This document shows, in pieces, positions 33,508 to 41,266 of a stretch of 64,000 nucleotides of DNA; within the stretch, counting starts at the first letter, position 1; each line of letters begins with the position of its first letter. Origin of the DNA: CAYWMY01 sp046352935 (GTDB taxonomy: Bacteria; Pseudomonadota; Gammaproteobacteria; Steroidobacterales; Steroidobacteraceae). The stretch covers positions 62,001 to 126,000 of the forward strand of contig JAXMGR010000001.1 in assembly GCA_046352935.1 (NCBI GenBank), given 5' to 3'. The notes below the pieces were generated by a model. It was not told the origin of the DNA. It was given only the letters and a program-made list of their open reading frames with translations, and did no database searches. The position numbers and the translations under genes are program-made.

Positions 33508-33708
33508 ATGTCCCCATCATCCCCCTGCATCGGCATCTGCAAGCTCGACCGGGCGGAGATCTGCATCGGCTGCGGCCGGCACGTGTCGGAGATCATCGCC
33601 TGGCCATATTCGACCGAAGCCGAGCAGCAGGAGATCATCGAGCGCTCCCGTGAACGGCTCGCGAAACGCGGGCCCGGCGGCCAGGTCCGCGAGTTCCCGA
33701 TCGACTGA
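33508..33708 (+). CDS. DUF1289 small Cys protein
   Basis: The 66-residue product has the DUF1289 signature: Cys7 and Cys11 in 'PCIGICKLD' and Cys19 and Cys22 in 'EICIGCGRHVSEIIAW'. The four Cys probably bind a metal. No function is established for this family of very small proteins. It is transcribed with the SagB-like gene, which starts 14 nt later. Confidence 0.85.
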   Translation: MSPSSPCIGICKLDRAEICIGCGRHVSEIIAWPYSTEAEQQEIIERSRERLAKRGPGGQVREFPID

Positions 33709-33722
33709 CGCACAGGGCACGA

Positions 33723-34391
33723 ATGAAGCGCATCGTCCTGGCCTGGTTCGTCTGCGTGCTCGCGATGGCGCCCGCCGCCGTTGCGGTGCCGGAGACGATT
33801 GCACTGCCGAAGCCCCGCACGGATGGCGGGCTGTCCGTCGAGCGCGCCCTCGCGCAGCGGCGCACGGTGCGCGATTTCCGCGATGCGCCGTTGACGCTGG
33901 CGCAGGCCGCGCAGCTCCTGTGGGCCGCGCAGGGCATCACACGCGACGACGGCCGGCGCACCGCGCCTTCGGCCGGCGCGCGGTATCCGCTGTGTGTCTA
34001 CCTCGTCACGGGTAGCGTCACCGGTCTTGCGCCGGGCGTGTATCGCTACGATCCCGCGAACCATCGCCTGGAGCTGGTTGCGGCCGGTGATCGTCGCGGC
34101 AGACTGGCGCTGGCCGCGCACGGCCAGTTCTGGGTCGGACGCGCCCCCGTCGTACTGGCTTTCAGCGCCATCGAGTCACGCACCACGAGGAAATACGGCG
34201 CGCGGGGTGTTCGCTACGTTCACATGGAGGCGGGCCACGCTGCCGAGAACGTGCTGCTGCAGGCCGAGGCGCTGGGCCTCGGTGCGGGCGTGGTCGGCGC
34301 GTTCCACGACGACACGGTCGCGTCGCTGCTCGGACTCGGCCCCGGTGAGAAGCCCCTGTACCTGCTGACGGTGGGCGGGAAGCGCGACTGA
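33723..34391 (+). CDS. Exported SagB-type nitroreductase-fold protein
   Basis: The 222-residue product has a signal peptide (about 1-21, 'WFVCVLAMAPAAVAV') and a nitroreductase/SagB-type FMN fold: 'ALAQRRTVRDFRDAPLTLAQ', 'QLLWAAQGITRDDGRRTAPS', 'GARYPLCVYLVTG', and the cofactor-loop region 'HMEAGHAAENVLLQAEALGL'. SagB enzymes oxidise peptides or act as dehydrogenases with FMN. No RiPP precursor or cyclodehydratase is nearby. Export makes it probably periplasmic; many relatives are cytoplasmic. The substrate is unknown. Confidence 0.82.
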   Translation: MKRIVLAWFVCVLAMAPAAVAVPETIALPKPRTDGGLSVERALAQRRTVRDFRDAPLTLAQAAQLLWAAQGITRDDGRRTAPSAGARYPLCVYLVTGSVTGLAPGVYRYDPANHRLELVAAGDRRGRLALAAHGQFWVGRAPVVLAFSAIESRTTRKYGARGVRYVHMEAGHAAENVLLQAEALGLGAGVVGAFHDDTVASLLGLGPGEKPLYLLTVGGKRD

Positions 34392-34404
34392 TCCCCAGCC
34401 GTGT

Positions 34405-34905
34405 TCAGGCGAGAGAATCCGCGCCCGCCCACCAGCGCTCGAACTTCGGCAGCAGCTCGGCCGACACCAGTTCCACCGCGAGGCCGCCGCCCGGCGGCTC
34501 CAGGAAGACGAATGTGCCCCAGCCGTCCTCGGGCGTCGCCCCGGCGGCCGCGACGCGCCAGCCGCGGCTCCGCATCGCGGCCACTTCGGCGCGGACATCG
34601 TCGACCCAGCAGCCGACGTGGAAACCGCTGTGGAGATCGGAGTCGTAATGGGTGCCCTTCGGGCCGGTCACGATCTCCAGATGCTGCGGGCCCTCGATCG
34701 AGTACGTGACCTCGATGCGCAGCTGATGCAGTCCGGCGGCCGGCGTCCACAGGGGCAGGGCCTCGAAGGTGAAGGGCGTCGCCCAGGTGAGGTTGAGCGT
34801 CCGGCCGTAGTGATCCATCGCGGTGCGGATGTCACGCACCAGCAGACCGGTATGGAAGATGCGTTGATAGTCGAACACGGGCGGATCTCCGTTCGGCAGC
34901 AGCAT
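34405..34905 (-). CDS. VOC/glyoxalase-like protein
   Basis: The 166-residue product starts at ATG 34905 ('LLPNGDPPVFDYQRIFHTGL'); an upstream in-frame start would add 17 unlikely residues. It has a single VOC domain: 'FHTGLLVRDIRTAMDHYGR', 'GFHVGCWVDDVRAEVAAM' and 'FVFLEPPGGGLAVELV', where the final Glu is the usual metal ligand and His in 'FHTG' and 'FHVG' the others. The substrate is unknown. It is convergent with the SagB-like gene (13-nt gap) and divergent from the DJ-1/PfpI gene. Confidence 0.82.
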   Translation of the reverse strand: MLLPNGDPPVFDYQRIFHTGLLVRDIRTAMDHYGRTLNLTWATPFTFEALPLWTPAAGLHQLRIEVTYSIEGPQHLEIVTGPKGTHYDSDLHSGFHVGCWVDDVRAEVAAMRSRGWRVAAAGATPEDGWGTFVFLEPPGGGLAVELVSAELLPKFERWWAGADSLA

Positions 34906-34997
34906 GCCGCGCTGCAGTGTGTCACGTCGGGCGACGCGTCGGACGGATTCCCGCATAATTGTTCGAGCACCCCCGCGAACATCGAAGGACGACGCAC

Positions 34998-35651
34998 ATG
35001 AAAATCCTGGTCCTCGTGTATCCCGGCATGACCCTGCAGGACGTGGTCGGTCCCGTGCAGGCCTGGAGTTTCCTGCCCGGCCACGAAATCCAGCTCGTGT
35101 GGAAGGAGCCCGGTCGCGTGGCGACGGACTGCGGCATCAGCGTGCAGGCGACCCACGGCTTTGCGGATGCGTGGAACGATCCCGACGTGTTGCTCGTGGG
35201 CGGCGGTGCGAAGCCCACGATGGACCTGCTGGGCGACGCCGCGGTCCTCGCGTTCCTTGCGGAGCGCGGCGCGCGCGCCCGCTGGGTGTGCAGCGTCTGC
35301 ACGGGCGCGCTGGTGCTCGGCGCCGCCGGCCTGCTGCGCGGCTACCGTGCCGCCACGCACTGGAGCGCGCGGGACGCACTGCCGCAGTTCGGCGCCACGC
35401 CCAGCAACGAGCGCGTCTGCATCGACCGCAACCGCATGACGGGCGGCGGCATCACGGCGGGCATCGACTTCGGCATCGCGGTGGCCGGCCACTGGGCCGG
35501 TGAGGGCGCGGGACGGTCCATCGAACTGATCATGGAGTACGCGCCGCAGCCGCCTTATGGCACGGGCCGACCCGAACTCGCCGATGCCGCAACGCTCGCC
35601 GCGGTGCGCATCGCGATGGAGCAGGCGATGGGGACTGCGACCGCGCAATGA
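34998..35651 (+). CDS. DJ-1/PfpI family protein (isonitrile-hydratase-like)
   Basis: The product is 217 residues from ATG 34998 with GAAGGA upstream. The fold starts 'ILVLVYPGMTLQDVVGP'. The nucleophile elbow is 'VCSVCTGALVLGAAGLLRGY' with the conserved Cys, and 'RAATHWSA' follows. The Cys-Thr-Gly-Ala segment and following 'AGLL-RGxRA-THW' are typical of isonitrile hydratases and AraC-like amidotransferase domains. An exact substrate cannot be assigned. It overlaps the next gene by 4 nt (ATGA). Confidence 0.87.
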   Translation: MKILVLVYPGMTLQDVVGPVQAWSFLPGHEIQLVWKEPGRVATDCGISVQATHGFADAWNDPDVLLVGGGAKPTMDLLGDAAVLAFLAERGARARWVCSVCTGALVLGAAGLLRGYRAATHWSARDALPQFGATPSNERVCIDRNRMTGGGITAGIDFGIAVAGHWAGEGAGRSIELIMEYAPQPPYGTGRPELADAATLAAVRIAMEQAMGTATAQ

Positions 35652-36493
35652 GACGGCGCGAGATCCTGGCGAGCTACTTCACGATCGCCGGCGACGTGAA
35701 TCCGCTCACGCGGGACATCCCGAGTCCGTTCGACTTCCGCGCGCGCGTCGAGACTGCGGCGCGCGCCGGCTTCCGCGGCATCGGCCTGTTCCACACGGAC
35801 CTGGAGCCCGTGATCGCGAGACACGGCTACGCCGGCATGCGCGCCATCCTGGCCCACAACGGCATGGCCTGGATCGAGGTCGAGTGTCTGTTCGACTGGT
35901 TCGCCGACGGCGAGCGCCGGCAGGCCTCCGACATCAACCGCAGGCTCCTGCTCGAAGCGGCGGCGGAACTCGGTGCGTTCCACGTCAAGGTCGCGAGCGA
36001 CTTCGCCGGCAACTGCCCGCGCGAGAGGATGATCGAGAGTTTCGCGGCGTTGTGCGACGACGCGGCGACGGCCGGCACGAAGGTCAGCCTCGAGATGACG
36101 CCGTTCAGCAATACGCCCGATCTCGTCTCGACGCTGGCCGTCGTCGAAGGCGCCGGCCGCGCGAACGGCGGCCTCATGCTGGATCTCTGGCACGTGACCC
36201 GCGGCGGGATCAGCAACGCGGAGATCGCGGCGCTGCCGAAGGAGCGCATCTTCGGCGTCGAGCTCGACGATGCCGCGGCCACCGTGCAGGGCGACCTGCT
36301 CGAGGACACGCTGGAACACCGGCGCTTCTGCGGCGAGGGTGATTTCGACGTCGCCGGCTTCATCGCCGCGCTCGATGCCGCCGGCTTCGAGGGCCCGTAC
36401 GGTGTCGAGGTGCTGTCGGCGGAAGTGCGCAGGATGCCGCTCGGGACGGTCGTGCGCCGTGCCTTCGAGACCACGGCACGGGCGCTCGGGTAG
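35648..36493 (+). CDS. Xylose-isomerase-like TIM-barrel protein
   Basis: The 281-residue product has the AP-endonuclease-2/sugar-phosphate isomerase fold: 'RARVETAARAGFRGIGLFHTD' at strand 1, 'FHVKVASDFAGNCPRERMI', 'VSLEMTPFSNTPDLVS' with a Glu metal ligand, 'GLMLDLWHVTRGG' with Asp and His ligands, and a final 'YGVEVLSAEVRRMP'. The metal site looks complete, so it is probably an isomerase or epimerase of unknown substrate. It is translationally coupled to the PfpI-like gene. Repeat copy B lies 40 nt downstream of its stop. Confidence 0.87.
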   Translation: MRRREILASYFTIAGDVNPLTRDIPSPFDFRARVETAARAGFRGIGLFHTDLEPVIARHGYAGMRAILAHNGMAWIEVECLFDWFADGERRQASDINRRLLLEAAAELGAFHVKVASDFAGNCPRERMIESFAALCDDAATAGTKVSLEMTPFSNTPDLVSTLAVVEGAGRANGGLMLDLWHVTRGGISNAEIAALPKERIFGVELDDAAATVQGDLLEDTLEHRRFCGEGDFDVAGFIAALDAAGFEGPYGVEVLSAEVRRMPLGTVVRRAFETTARALG

Positions 36494-36533
36494 TGGGGAC
36501 ATCCGTCATTTCCCGGGATGACGCTGGCTGGAC

Positions 36534-36611
36534 GCGCGGGCTGTAACGGAGGGCCCCTCGTCTCGCGGTAGATCCTTACGCTCGCCTCGGGGCCCTCCTA
36601 CGCGCCCGCGC
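36534..36611 (+). repeat. Structured dispersed repeat, copy B
   Basis: This 78-bp copy starts GCGCGGGCTGTAACGGAGGG and ends GCGCCCGCGC. GGAGGGCCCC pairs perfectly with GGGGCCCTCC around a loop with CTCGTCTCGCG and CTTACGCTCG. It fills most of the gap between the TIM-barrel gene and the TRIC-type gene. Confidence 0.8.
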
Positions 36612-36641
36612 GTCTGATGCGCCGCGGCAGGGAGATGAAGA

Positions 36642-37274
36642 ATGTCCCCATTGTCCTCGCTGTCCTATGCGCTGCTGCAGACCGGCACCGCCGTCTTTGC
36701 CATCACGGGCGTGCTGGCCGCTGCGCGCCAGAACATGGACGTGCTCGGTCTCATCGTCATCGGTGTGGTGACTGCGCTCGGTGGCGGCACGATCCGCGAC
36801 CTGCTGCTCGATGTCCCGGTCTTCTGGGTCGGCGACTCCAATTACCTGGGTGTCTCCGCGCTCGCCGCGCTCGGCACCTTCGTGTTCGAGCGGAGATTCC
36901 GCGAGACCGAGCGCGCGCTGCTGTACCTGGACGGCGTCGCGACAGCGCTGTTCGCGGTGCTGGCGACCGACAAGGCGCTCGCCCTCGGGCACGGCGCCGG
37001 TGTCGCACTCGTGATGGGCGTCATCACCGGCATCGGCGGCGGTCTGCTGCGCGACGTGATCACGGGGCATGCCACCATCCTGCTGCGGCGCGAGCTGTAC
37101 ATGACGCCCATCCTCGTGGGCGGGGTGCTCTACATGCAGCTGCGTGCGGCCGCGCTGCTCGATCCGGGCCAGACAATGCTGATCGCGGTCGCGTTGATCG
37201 CCGCCGTGCGTATCGGTGCGATCCGTTTCGACTGGGAATTCCCGGCCTGGCTGACCTACCGCCGGCGGCCGTGA
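36642..37274 (+). CDS. TRIC/UPF0126 membrane protein (trimeric cation channel family)
   Basis: The 210-residue product has about seven hydrophobic segments and two inverted UPF0126 repeats, each with the glycine-rich motif: 'VTALGGGTIRDLLLDVPVF' (about 43-61) and 'ITGIGGGLLRDVITG' (about 127-141). Relatives include prokaryotic trimeric intracellular cation channels that conduct K+. GGGAG lies about 8 nt before the ATG. A channel role here is inferred from the family. Confidence 0.9.
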   Translation: MSPLSSLSYALLQTGTAVFAITGVLAAARQNMDVLGLIVIGVVTALGGGTIRDLLLDVPVFWVGDSNYLGVSALAALGTFVFERRFRETERALLYLDGVATALFAVLATDKALALGHGAGVALVMGVITGIGGGLLRDVITGHATILLRRELYMTPILVGGVLYMQLRAAALLDPGQTMLIAVALIAAVRIGAIRFDWEFPAWLTYRRRP

Positions 37275-37295
37275 CGGTCGAGGTCCCTCGACGAG

Positions 37296-37712
37296 TCAGG
37301 TCCTGGAAGAGCCCGTATCCGCGTAGCGCACCGCAATCCTGTAGTGAGCGTACAGGCCGCAGGGCTGTCGCGACATCGCGGCGCCGGGCCGCGATCCTCG
37401 GCACTGCAGTGTTCCGTCGCCGAGTTCGGACGCGTGCTCCAGCAGGGACAGTGCCGCGGCATTGAGGTCGAACCCGCCGTCGCAGTCGCCGAGCGGGCAG
37501 TCGAACCGGAAGTACGCCGGTGCCGCCGGGTACAGCATGTGTGACTGGCGGGCCGGGTCGCGGCCCGCCGGTGCCTCGAAGGTCAACTCGATGCGGACAT
37601 TCTCGACCTGCGGGAATGCGCTGCCCAGAGAGCGGGCCGACGCGCGCTGGCGCCGTGACAGCTCACGCTGCTGTTCACGCATCGATCGACTCGTCGGACC
37701 CACAAGGCGCAT
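37296..37712 (-). CDS. Conserved hypothetical protein with Cys motif
   Basis: The product is 138 residues (ATG 37712; ATG 37682 is possible). The N-terminus is a basic, Arg-rich helix ('MREQQRELSRRQRASARS'). The rest has beta-like segments and Cys in 'FRFDCPLGDCDGGFDL', 'LQCRGSRPG' and 'RQPCGLYAHYRIAVRY', suggesting a metal site. I recognise no named domain and assign no function. It is followed on the same strand, in the upstream direction, by a small membrane frame and the RRM gene. Confidence 0.65.
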   Translation of the reverse strand: MRLVGPTSRSMREQQRELSRRQRASARSLGSAFPQVENVRIELTFEAPAGRDPARQSHMLYPAAPAYFRFDCPLGDCDGGFDLNAAALSLLEHASELGDGTLQCRGSRPGAAMSRQPCGLYAHYRIAVRYADTGSSRT

Positions 37713-37743
37713 GCCCGTCTTCTTCGTGCGTTGACGCCGGAAG

Positions 37744-37884
37744 TCAGCGTCCAATCCGTGTCAGCCGGCGTTTCAACGACGTGACCTGAACCCGCAGATC
37801 CATGACCTCCGCCCGCGCACCGAGCCAGCCCTTCGCCAGGTACAGCGCGACGAAGACCAGCACGACGATGATCGTGGTCGTCAC
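37744..37884 (-). CDS. Small single-span membrane protein
   Basis: A 46-codon frame starts at GTG 37884 and stops at 37746-37744. It encodes a hydrophobic helix ('TTTIIVVLVFVALYLA') followed by an amphipathic, basic segment ('VMDLRVQVTSLKRRLTRIGR'), a sensible topology for a small membrane protein with a coiled cytoplasmic tail. No strong ribosome site is visible. It lies between the RRM gene and the Cys-motif gene on the same strand. Confidence 0.5.
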   Translation of the reverse strand: MTTTIIVVLVFVALYLAKGWLGARAEVMDLRVQVTSLKRRLTRIGR

Positions 37885-37923
37885 GGGTGCGTCAGGCCAG
37901 GATTGAACGCGCGTTGCATGGAC

Positions 37924-38208
37924 TCAGTAGCGACGCGCGCCGCCGCGGAATCCACCGCTGGAGCGCTCGCGCGCCTGGGCTTCGTTCACTTTGAGCGCGC
38001 GGCCCTCGAAGTCGATGCCGTTCAGAGCCTGCATCGCGCGGGCGGCATCGGCATTCGCCATCTCGACGAAGCCGAAGCCGCGCGGACGTCCGGTCTCGCG
38101 GTCGTTGATCAGGGCGAGCGTCTCGACGGTGCCGTGTGGTGCGAACAGCGCCCGCACGGAGTCCTCGGTTGCGGTGAAGGGAAGGTTTCCAACGAAAATC
38201 TTGGTCAT
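37924..38208 (-). CDS. RNA-binding protein with one RRM domain
   Basis: The 94-residue product starts at ATG 38208. RNP2 is 'KIFVGNLPF' and RNP1 is 'RGFGFVEM', with 'INDRETGRPRGFGFVEM' between and 'LNGIDFEGRALKVNEAQ' closing the fold. A short Gly/Arg tail ('GGFRGGARRY') follows. Small RRM proteins of this kind in proteobacteria and cyanobacteria bind RNA and are often cold-induced. The 287-nt upstream gap is the likely promoter region; no cold-shock element was identified. Confidence 0.93.
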   Translation of the reverse strand: MTKIFVGNLPFTATEDSVRALFAPHGTVETLALINDRETGRPRGFGFVEMANADAARAMQALNGIDFEGRALKVNEAQARERSSGGFRGGARRY

Positions 38209-38495
38209 CAGGATTGCTCTCGCGTCATATCGTGGGAAGTGCAGTCGGACGGAAATCATGCCGCCGGCGGGATCGCGGAAACTTCAGAGGTGGCCGAGCG
38301 TGGCAGCATCGTGCGCCGGAACGGCGAAACGGGCCAGGCGAGACAAGCCAGGAAATCACGAACCTGGGCCACGGTACCGCAAATCACCCCGCTCCGCTCG
38401 TGTTTCGCCGGGGCGCCCCGACGTCGGGATGACCCGCCCGCGGGGCGCTCACCGTCGTCTCCAGCTCGAACAACACCGGACAGGCATCGCGCGCG

Positions 38496-39512
38496 TCAGC
38501 GCGGCCCGAAGCCCCAGGTCACCCCGACGTTGTAGACCGTCTTCTCGTTCTGCTCGCCGTACAGGGACTTCGACACCGGGATCTGCGCGCCGATGCGCAG
38601 CACGACGCCGCCACCCACCTCGAACAGCAGCCGCGGCGACAGGTACAGCATGCTCCCGCCCGTGTTCTCCTCGATCGTGCCGCCGCGATCGGCCTGGTCG
38701 CGCTTCGCGTGGCGGTAGTTGAGTTCCAGCACGGAATCGAGCCGTGGCACGAGCTTGCGCTCGTAGGCGAGATTCGCGAGCAGCGCGCGGCCGTAGTGGT
38801 ATCCGCTGTCGTTGCGGCCCGTGTCGCGCCACTGCAGCGAGGCGAACAGGGTCGAGGAGCGGTCGAACAGATAGAAACCCGAGGCGCCGAAGAACAGGTC
38901 CGTCGAGCCCGTGCCCGGCTGCACGTGCTCGTCGAGCCGCTCGCCGTCGGCGTCCTTCCTGTTGTTCTCGCCCCAGGCCGTCTTGACGCCGGCGCTCAGC
39001 GCGAGGCTCGCGCGTGCCCCGACGTCGCCTTCGAATGGCGCGGACCAGACGCGGTACTGCACGGAGAACTCGGGGTCAGCCAGTCCATTCGTGCGCGCGC
39101 TGCCGTGGTGGTGGGCCTCGTCTCCGCCCTCGTCGGCGCCGCCGTCATCGTGCTCGCCGACGCGCAGCGAGCGGTGCGCGTAGGGCAGCCGCGCGGCCAC
39201 GAGCCAGCGATCCGAGATCGAGTAGTAGAGCGAGGCGCTGTAGCGGTTCTCGACCATCGACTCGCGCTCGTGATCGGCGCCCTGCGACTTGGCCACGCGA
39301 TCCCAGTCCGCGGCGACGTGCAGTCCCGCGGTGGTGTGCGACTCGGGCCCGAGCGCGTTGAAAGTGGGATCGCCGCAGCGGCAGATGGAGCAGGCGAGCG
39401 CGGCGGGTGCGGCGAGCGTGGCCGCGAGAGCCGTCGCGGCGATCGCGCCGGGGGGCAGGTGTCCGGGACGGCGCGGCGCATTCGCGCCGGTGCCGGGGGA
39501 GCGTTCGTTCAT
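38496..39512 (-). CDS. Outer-membrane barrel-like protein with CxxCxCGDP start
   Basis: The product is 338 residues from ATG 39512 with GGAG about 8 nt upstream. The signal peptide ends near 'APAALA', so the mature protein begins with the Cys motif 'CSICRCGDPTFNALG'. The rest has many alternating strands ('YSASLYYSISDRWLVAARLP', 'GASGFYLFDRSSTLFASLQW', 'TVYNVGVTWGFGPR') ending in an aromatic-containing strand, as for outer-membrane barrels. A His/Asp-rich loop ('EHDDGGADEGGDEAHHH') could bind metal. It pairs with the upstream DUF2946-like gene. A role in copper handling is inferred only. Confidence 0.78.
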   Translation of the reverse strand: MNERSPGTGANAPRRPGHLPPGAIAATALAATLAAPAALACSICRCGDPTFNALGPESHTTAGLHVAADWDRVAKSQGADHERESMVENRYSASLYYSISDRWLVAARLPYAHRSLRVGEHDDGGADEGGDEAHHHGSARTNGLADPEFSVQYRVWSAPFEGDVGARASLALSAGVKTAWGENNRKDADGERLDEHVQPGTGSTDLFFGASGFYLFDRSSTLFASLQWRDTGRNDSGYHYGRALLANLAYERKLVPRLDSVLELNYRHAKRDQADRGGTIEENTGGSMLYLSPRLLFEVGGGVVLRIGAQIPVSKSLYGEQNEKTVYNVGVTWGFGPR

Positions 39513-39648
39513 TGTTCTTTCTCCAGTTCGAAGCCGGATCGCCGGGCGCCATGCGTTTCCCGCGGCGATCCGCAGTTCCCGGCCCTGCGCGGCGCGCCGG
39601 GTCCGGGGCAACGCCACCGCGGGCCACGCAGTGGCGGACGGCAACGGA

Positions 39649-40053
39649 TCAGGAGACGAAGGGCGGGGCGCGCGGCGACTGCGCGCGCAGGATGGAAGGC
39701 TGGAAGAAACCCGGTGCCGCGGCGGTGGCCGGGTCGAATGGGAGCGCGGCGACGATCGGAGCTGCGCTCGTCTGCGGCGCCGGCGCGGCAAACGCGCTCG
39801 CCGCGAAGCCACAGGCGGCATCATGCCCGCGTGCGTCCGGCGTTCCGCTGTCCGGGTGGTCCGGGCTGCCGAGTCCGCCGACCGGCCGTGCGAGCTGCAG
39901 GCCCTGCGCAGTGCAGAGGTCGAGCGCCACGCGACCGTCCGCCAGGACCGGCATGATCCCCGCGGGCAGCAGCAGCCGCAGCACCAGCCACGGCAGGGCC
40001 AGCGCCAGGACCCGGCGCTGCAGTCGGTGATGGCGGAACGCGGCGATCATCAT
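39649..40053 (-). CDS. DUF2946-like small exported/membrane protein
   Basis: The 134-residue product has a long hydrophobic N-terminal segment ('LALALPWLVLRLLLPAGIMP', about 16-35), a Cys in 'ALDLCTAQG', a 'GHDAACGFAASAFAAPAP' segment and a Pro/Ala-rich tail ending 'APPFVS'. These fit DUF2946, small proteins often found near copper-handling genes. It lies 136 nt upstream of the barrel gene on the same strand. A metal-handling role is inferred from the family context. Confidence 0.7.
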   Translation of the reverse strand: MMIAAFRHHRLQRRVLALALPWLVLRLLLPAGIMPVLADGRVALDLCTAQGLQLARPVGGLGSPDHPDSGTPDARGHDAACGFAASAFAAPAPQTSAAPIVAALPFDPATAAAPGFFQPSILRAQSPRAPPFVS

Positions 40054-40287
40054 GCGAGCTGATCTTATTCAAGCCGGGCGTACAGGGCCAGTCCCGACGA
40101 TCCCCGGCAGGTGCGTGGCGACGCCCCGAATCTTCGGATGATTGACGCTCCCGCCGGGCAGTGCTTTAGTCAAAACGCGGTGCTGGAGCGGGAGCCGAGT
40201 GTCGTGCCGGGCTCCGGTCAGAGTTCTCCACGACGTTTCGTGGCGCCCAATTGGACGTTGGAAGACACAACCCAAGGGGTGCTGTCA

Positions 40288-40551
40288 GTGGACGACGCAT
40301 ACAGAAACTGGATCATCGTCATTTCAATTGGGCTCGTCTTCGGCCTCATATTGCCGCCAAGAGCGGCGGTCAAATGGGCGGCGATAGTATTCGGCGTACT
40401 GACGATATCTGCGGCCATCTACTTCATAGCCGAAGCTGGCGCCATGGCTATGTGGCTGGTTGTCATGGTGCCTCTGATGGCCGTCCTGTTCGCAATGGGA
40501 GCAGGGATCGGCATGCTGTTGAGACTGCTTTTCTCGAACTTCGCACGTTAG
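40288..40551 (+). CDS. Small three-helix membrane protein, lower GC
   Basis: The product is about 87 residues from a GTG at 40288, with AAGGGG about 8 nt upstream; a GTG at 40279 is also in frame. Three hydrophobic helices are predicted ('WIIVISIGLVFGLILPP', 'WAAIVFGVLTISAAIYFIA' and 'MWLVVMVPLMAVLFAMGAG'). I recognise no family. Its base composition is visibly less GC-rich (one 60-nt stretch has 34 G/C) than its neighbours, suggesting a foreign origin or relaxed constraint. Confidence 0.55.
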   Translation: MDDAYRNWIIVISIGLVFGLILPPRAAVKWAAIVFGVLTISAAIYFIAEAGAMAMWLVVMVPLMAVLFAMGAGIGMLLRLLFSNFAR

Positions 40552-40799
40552 CGGCGCGGTCCTTCATGAGCATTCCGCATGAAGTCGTCTTGCCGAAAGT
40601 CAATTGTCTCTCGTGACAACTGGACGGAGCTCGCGGCAGCCAGTAGCTTCGTTTGACCAAGAGGGCACAAGGATGTGTTCGATAACGCGCCTTCGGTTAC
40701 GTGGCCGCCCGCCGCCCGCCGCCCGGCGGTTGGCTCAGGCGCTGAGCGTCACCCCGGGCTCCACGGTTCTACGAGTCGGCAGCCTGAAAGGAGTGCGAC

Positions 40800-41096
40800 A
40801 TGATCGGTGTCATCGTGACGTTCCGCTTCGGCGATGACTTCGACGAGCAAGCCATCCGGAAGATCGCCGATGCCGCTCGTGCGATGTTCGAGGGGATGCC
40901 GGGGCTTCGCTCGAAGACTTTCACCTTCAATCCGGCGAAGCGCGAGGCCGTAAACTTCTACGTCTGGGATTCGGAAGACACTGCCAGAGCATTCTTTGCT
41001 GAACAAGTGCTCGAGCGCGTGGCGGGAATCTATGGCGTGCGCCCGATCGTCGAATTCGTGCAGATCGCCGCGCTCGTGGACAACGCCCGCACGTGA
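40800..41096 (+). CDS. YdhR-like monooxygenase-fold protein
   Basis: The 98-residue product has AAGGAG about 7 nt before its ATG. It has a ferredoxin-like dimeric alpha-beta barrel: 'VIVTFRFGDDFDEQAIRKIA', 'FEGMPGLRSKTFTFNPAKR' and 'NFYVWDSEDTARAFFAEQ'. This resembles the YdhR group of small putative monooxygenases. No catalytic residues can be assigned. It stands alone, with 248 nt of non-coding sequence upstream. Confidence 0.72.
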   Translation: MIGVIVTFRFGDDFDEQAIRKIADAARAMFEGMPGLRSKTFTFNPAKREAVNFYVWDSEDTARAFFAEQVLERVAGIYGVRPIVEFVQIAALVDNART

Positions 41097-41266
41097 CATG
41101 CTCGTGGGACAGCGCTCCATCGTCATCGCATTCGACTCGCTGCAGTGGGCTGCGCCCGCTTCGGCGAGTGAGAGAACTCGGTCGTTGAGGCTTGCAGCGT
41201 CACTGATGAGGGGGCTCGCAGGCGCATATGCGACTCGAAGATCGCAGACCGCGCACCGGGGGAATC

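Noticed and set aside
40703..40726. Short tandem repeat of GCCCGCC
   Set aside because: Only about three units; too short to be notable in such GC-rich DNA.
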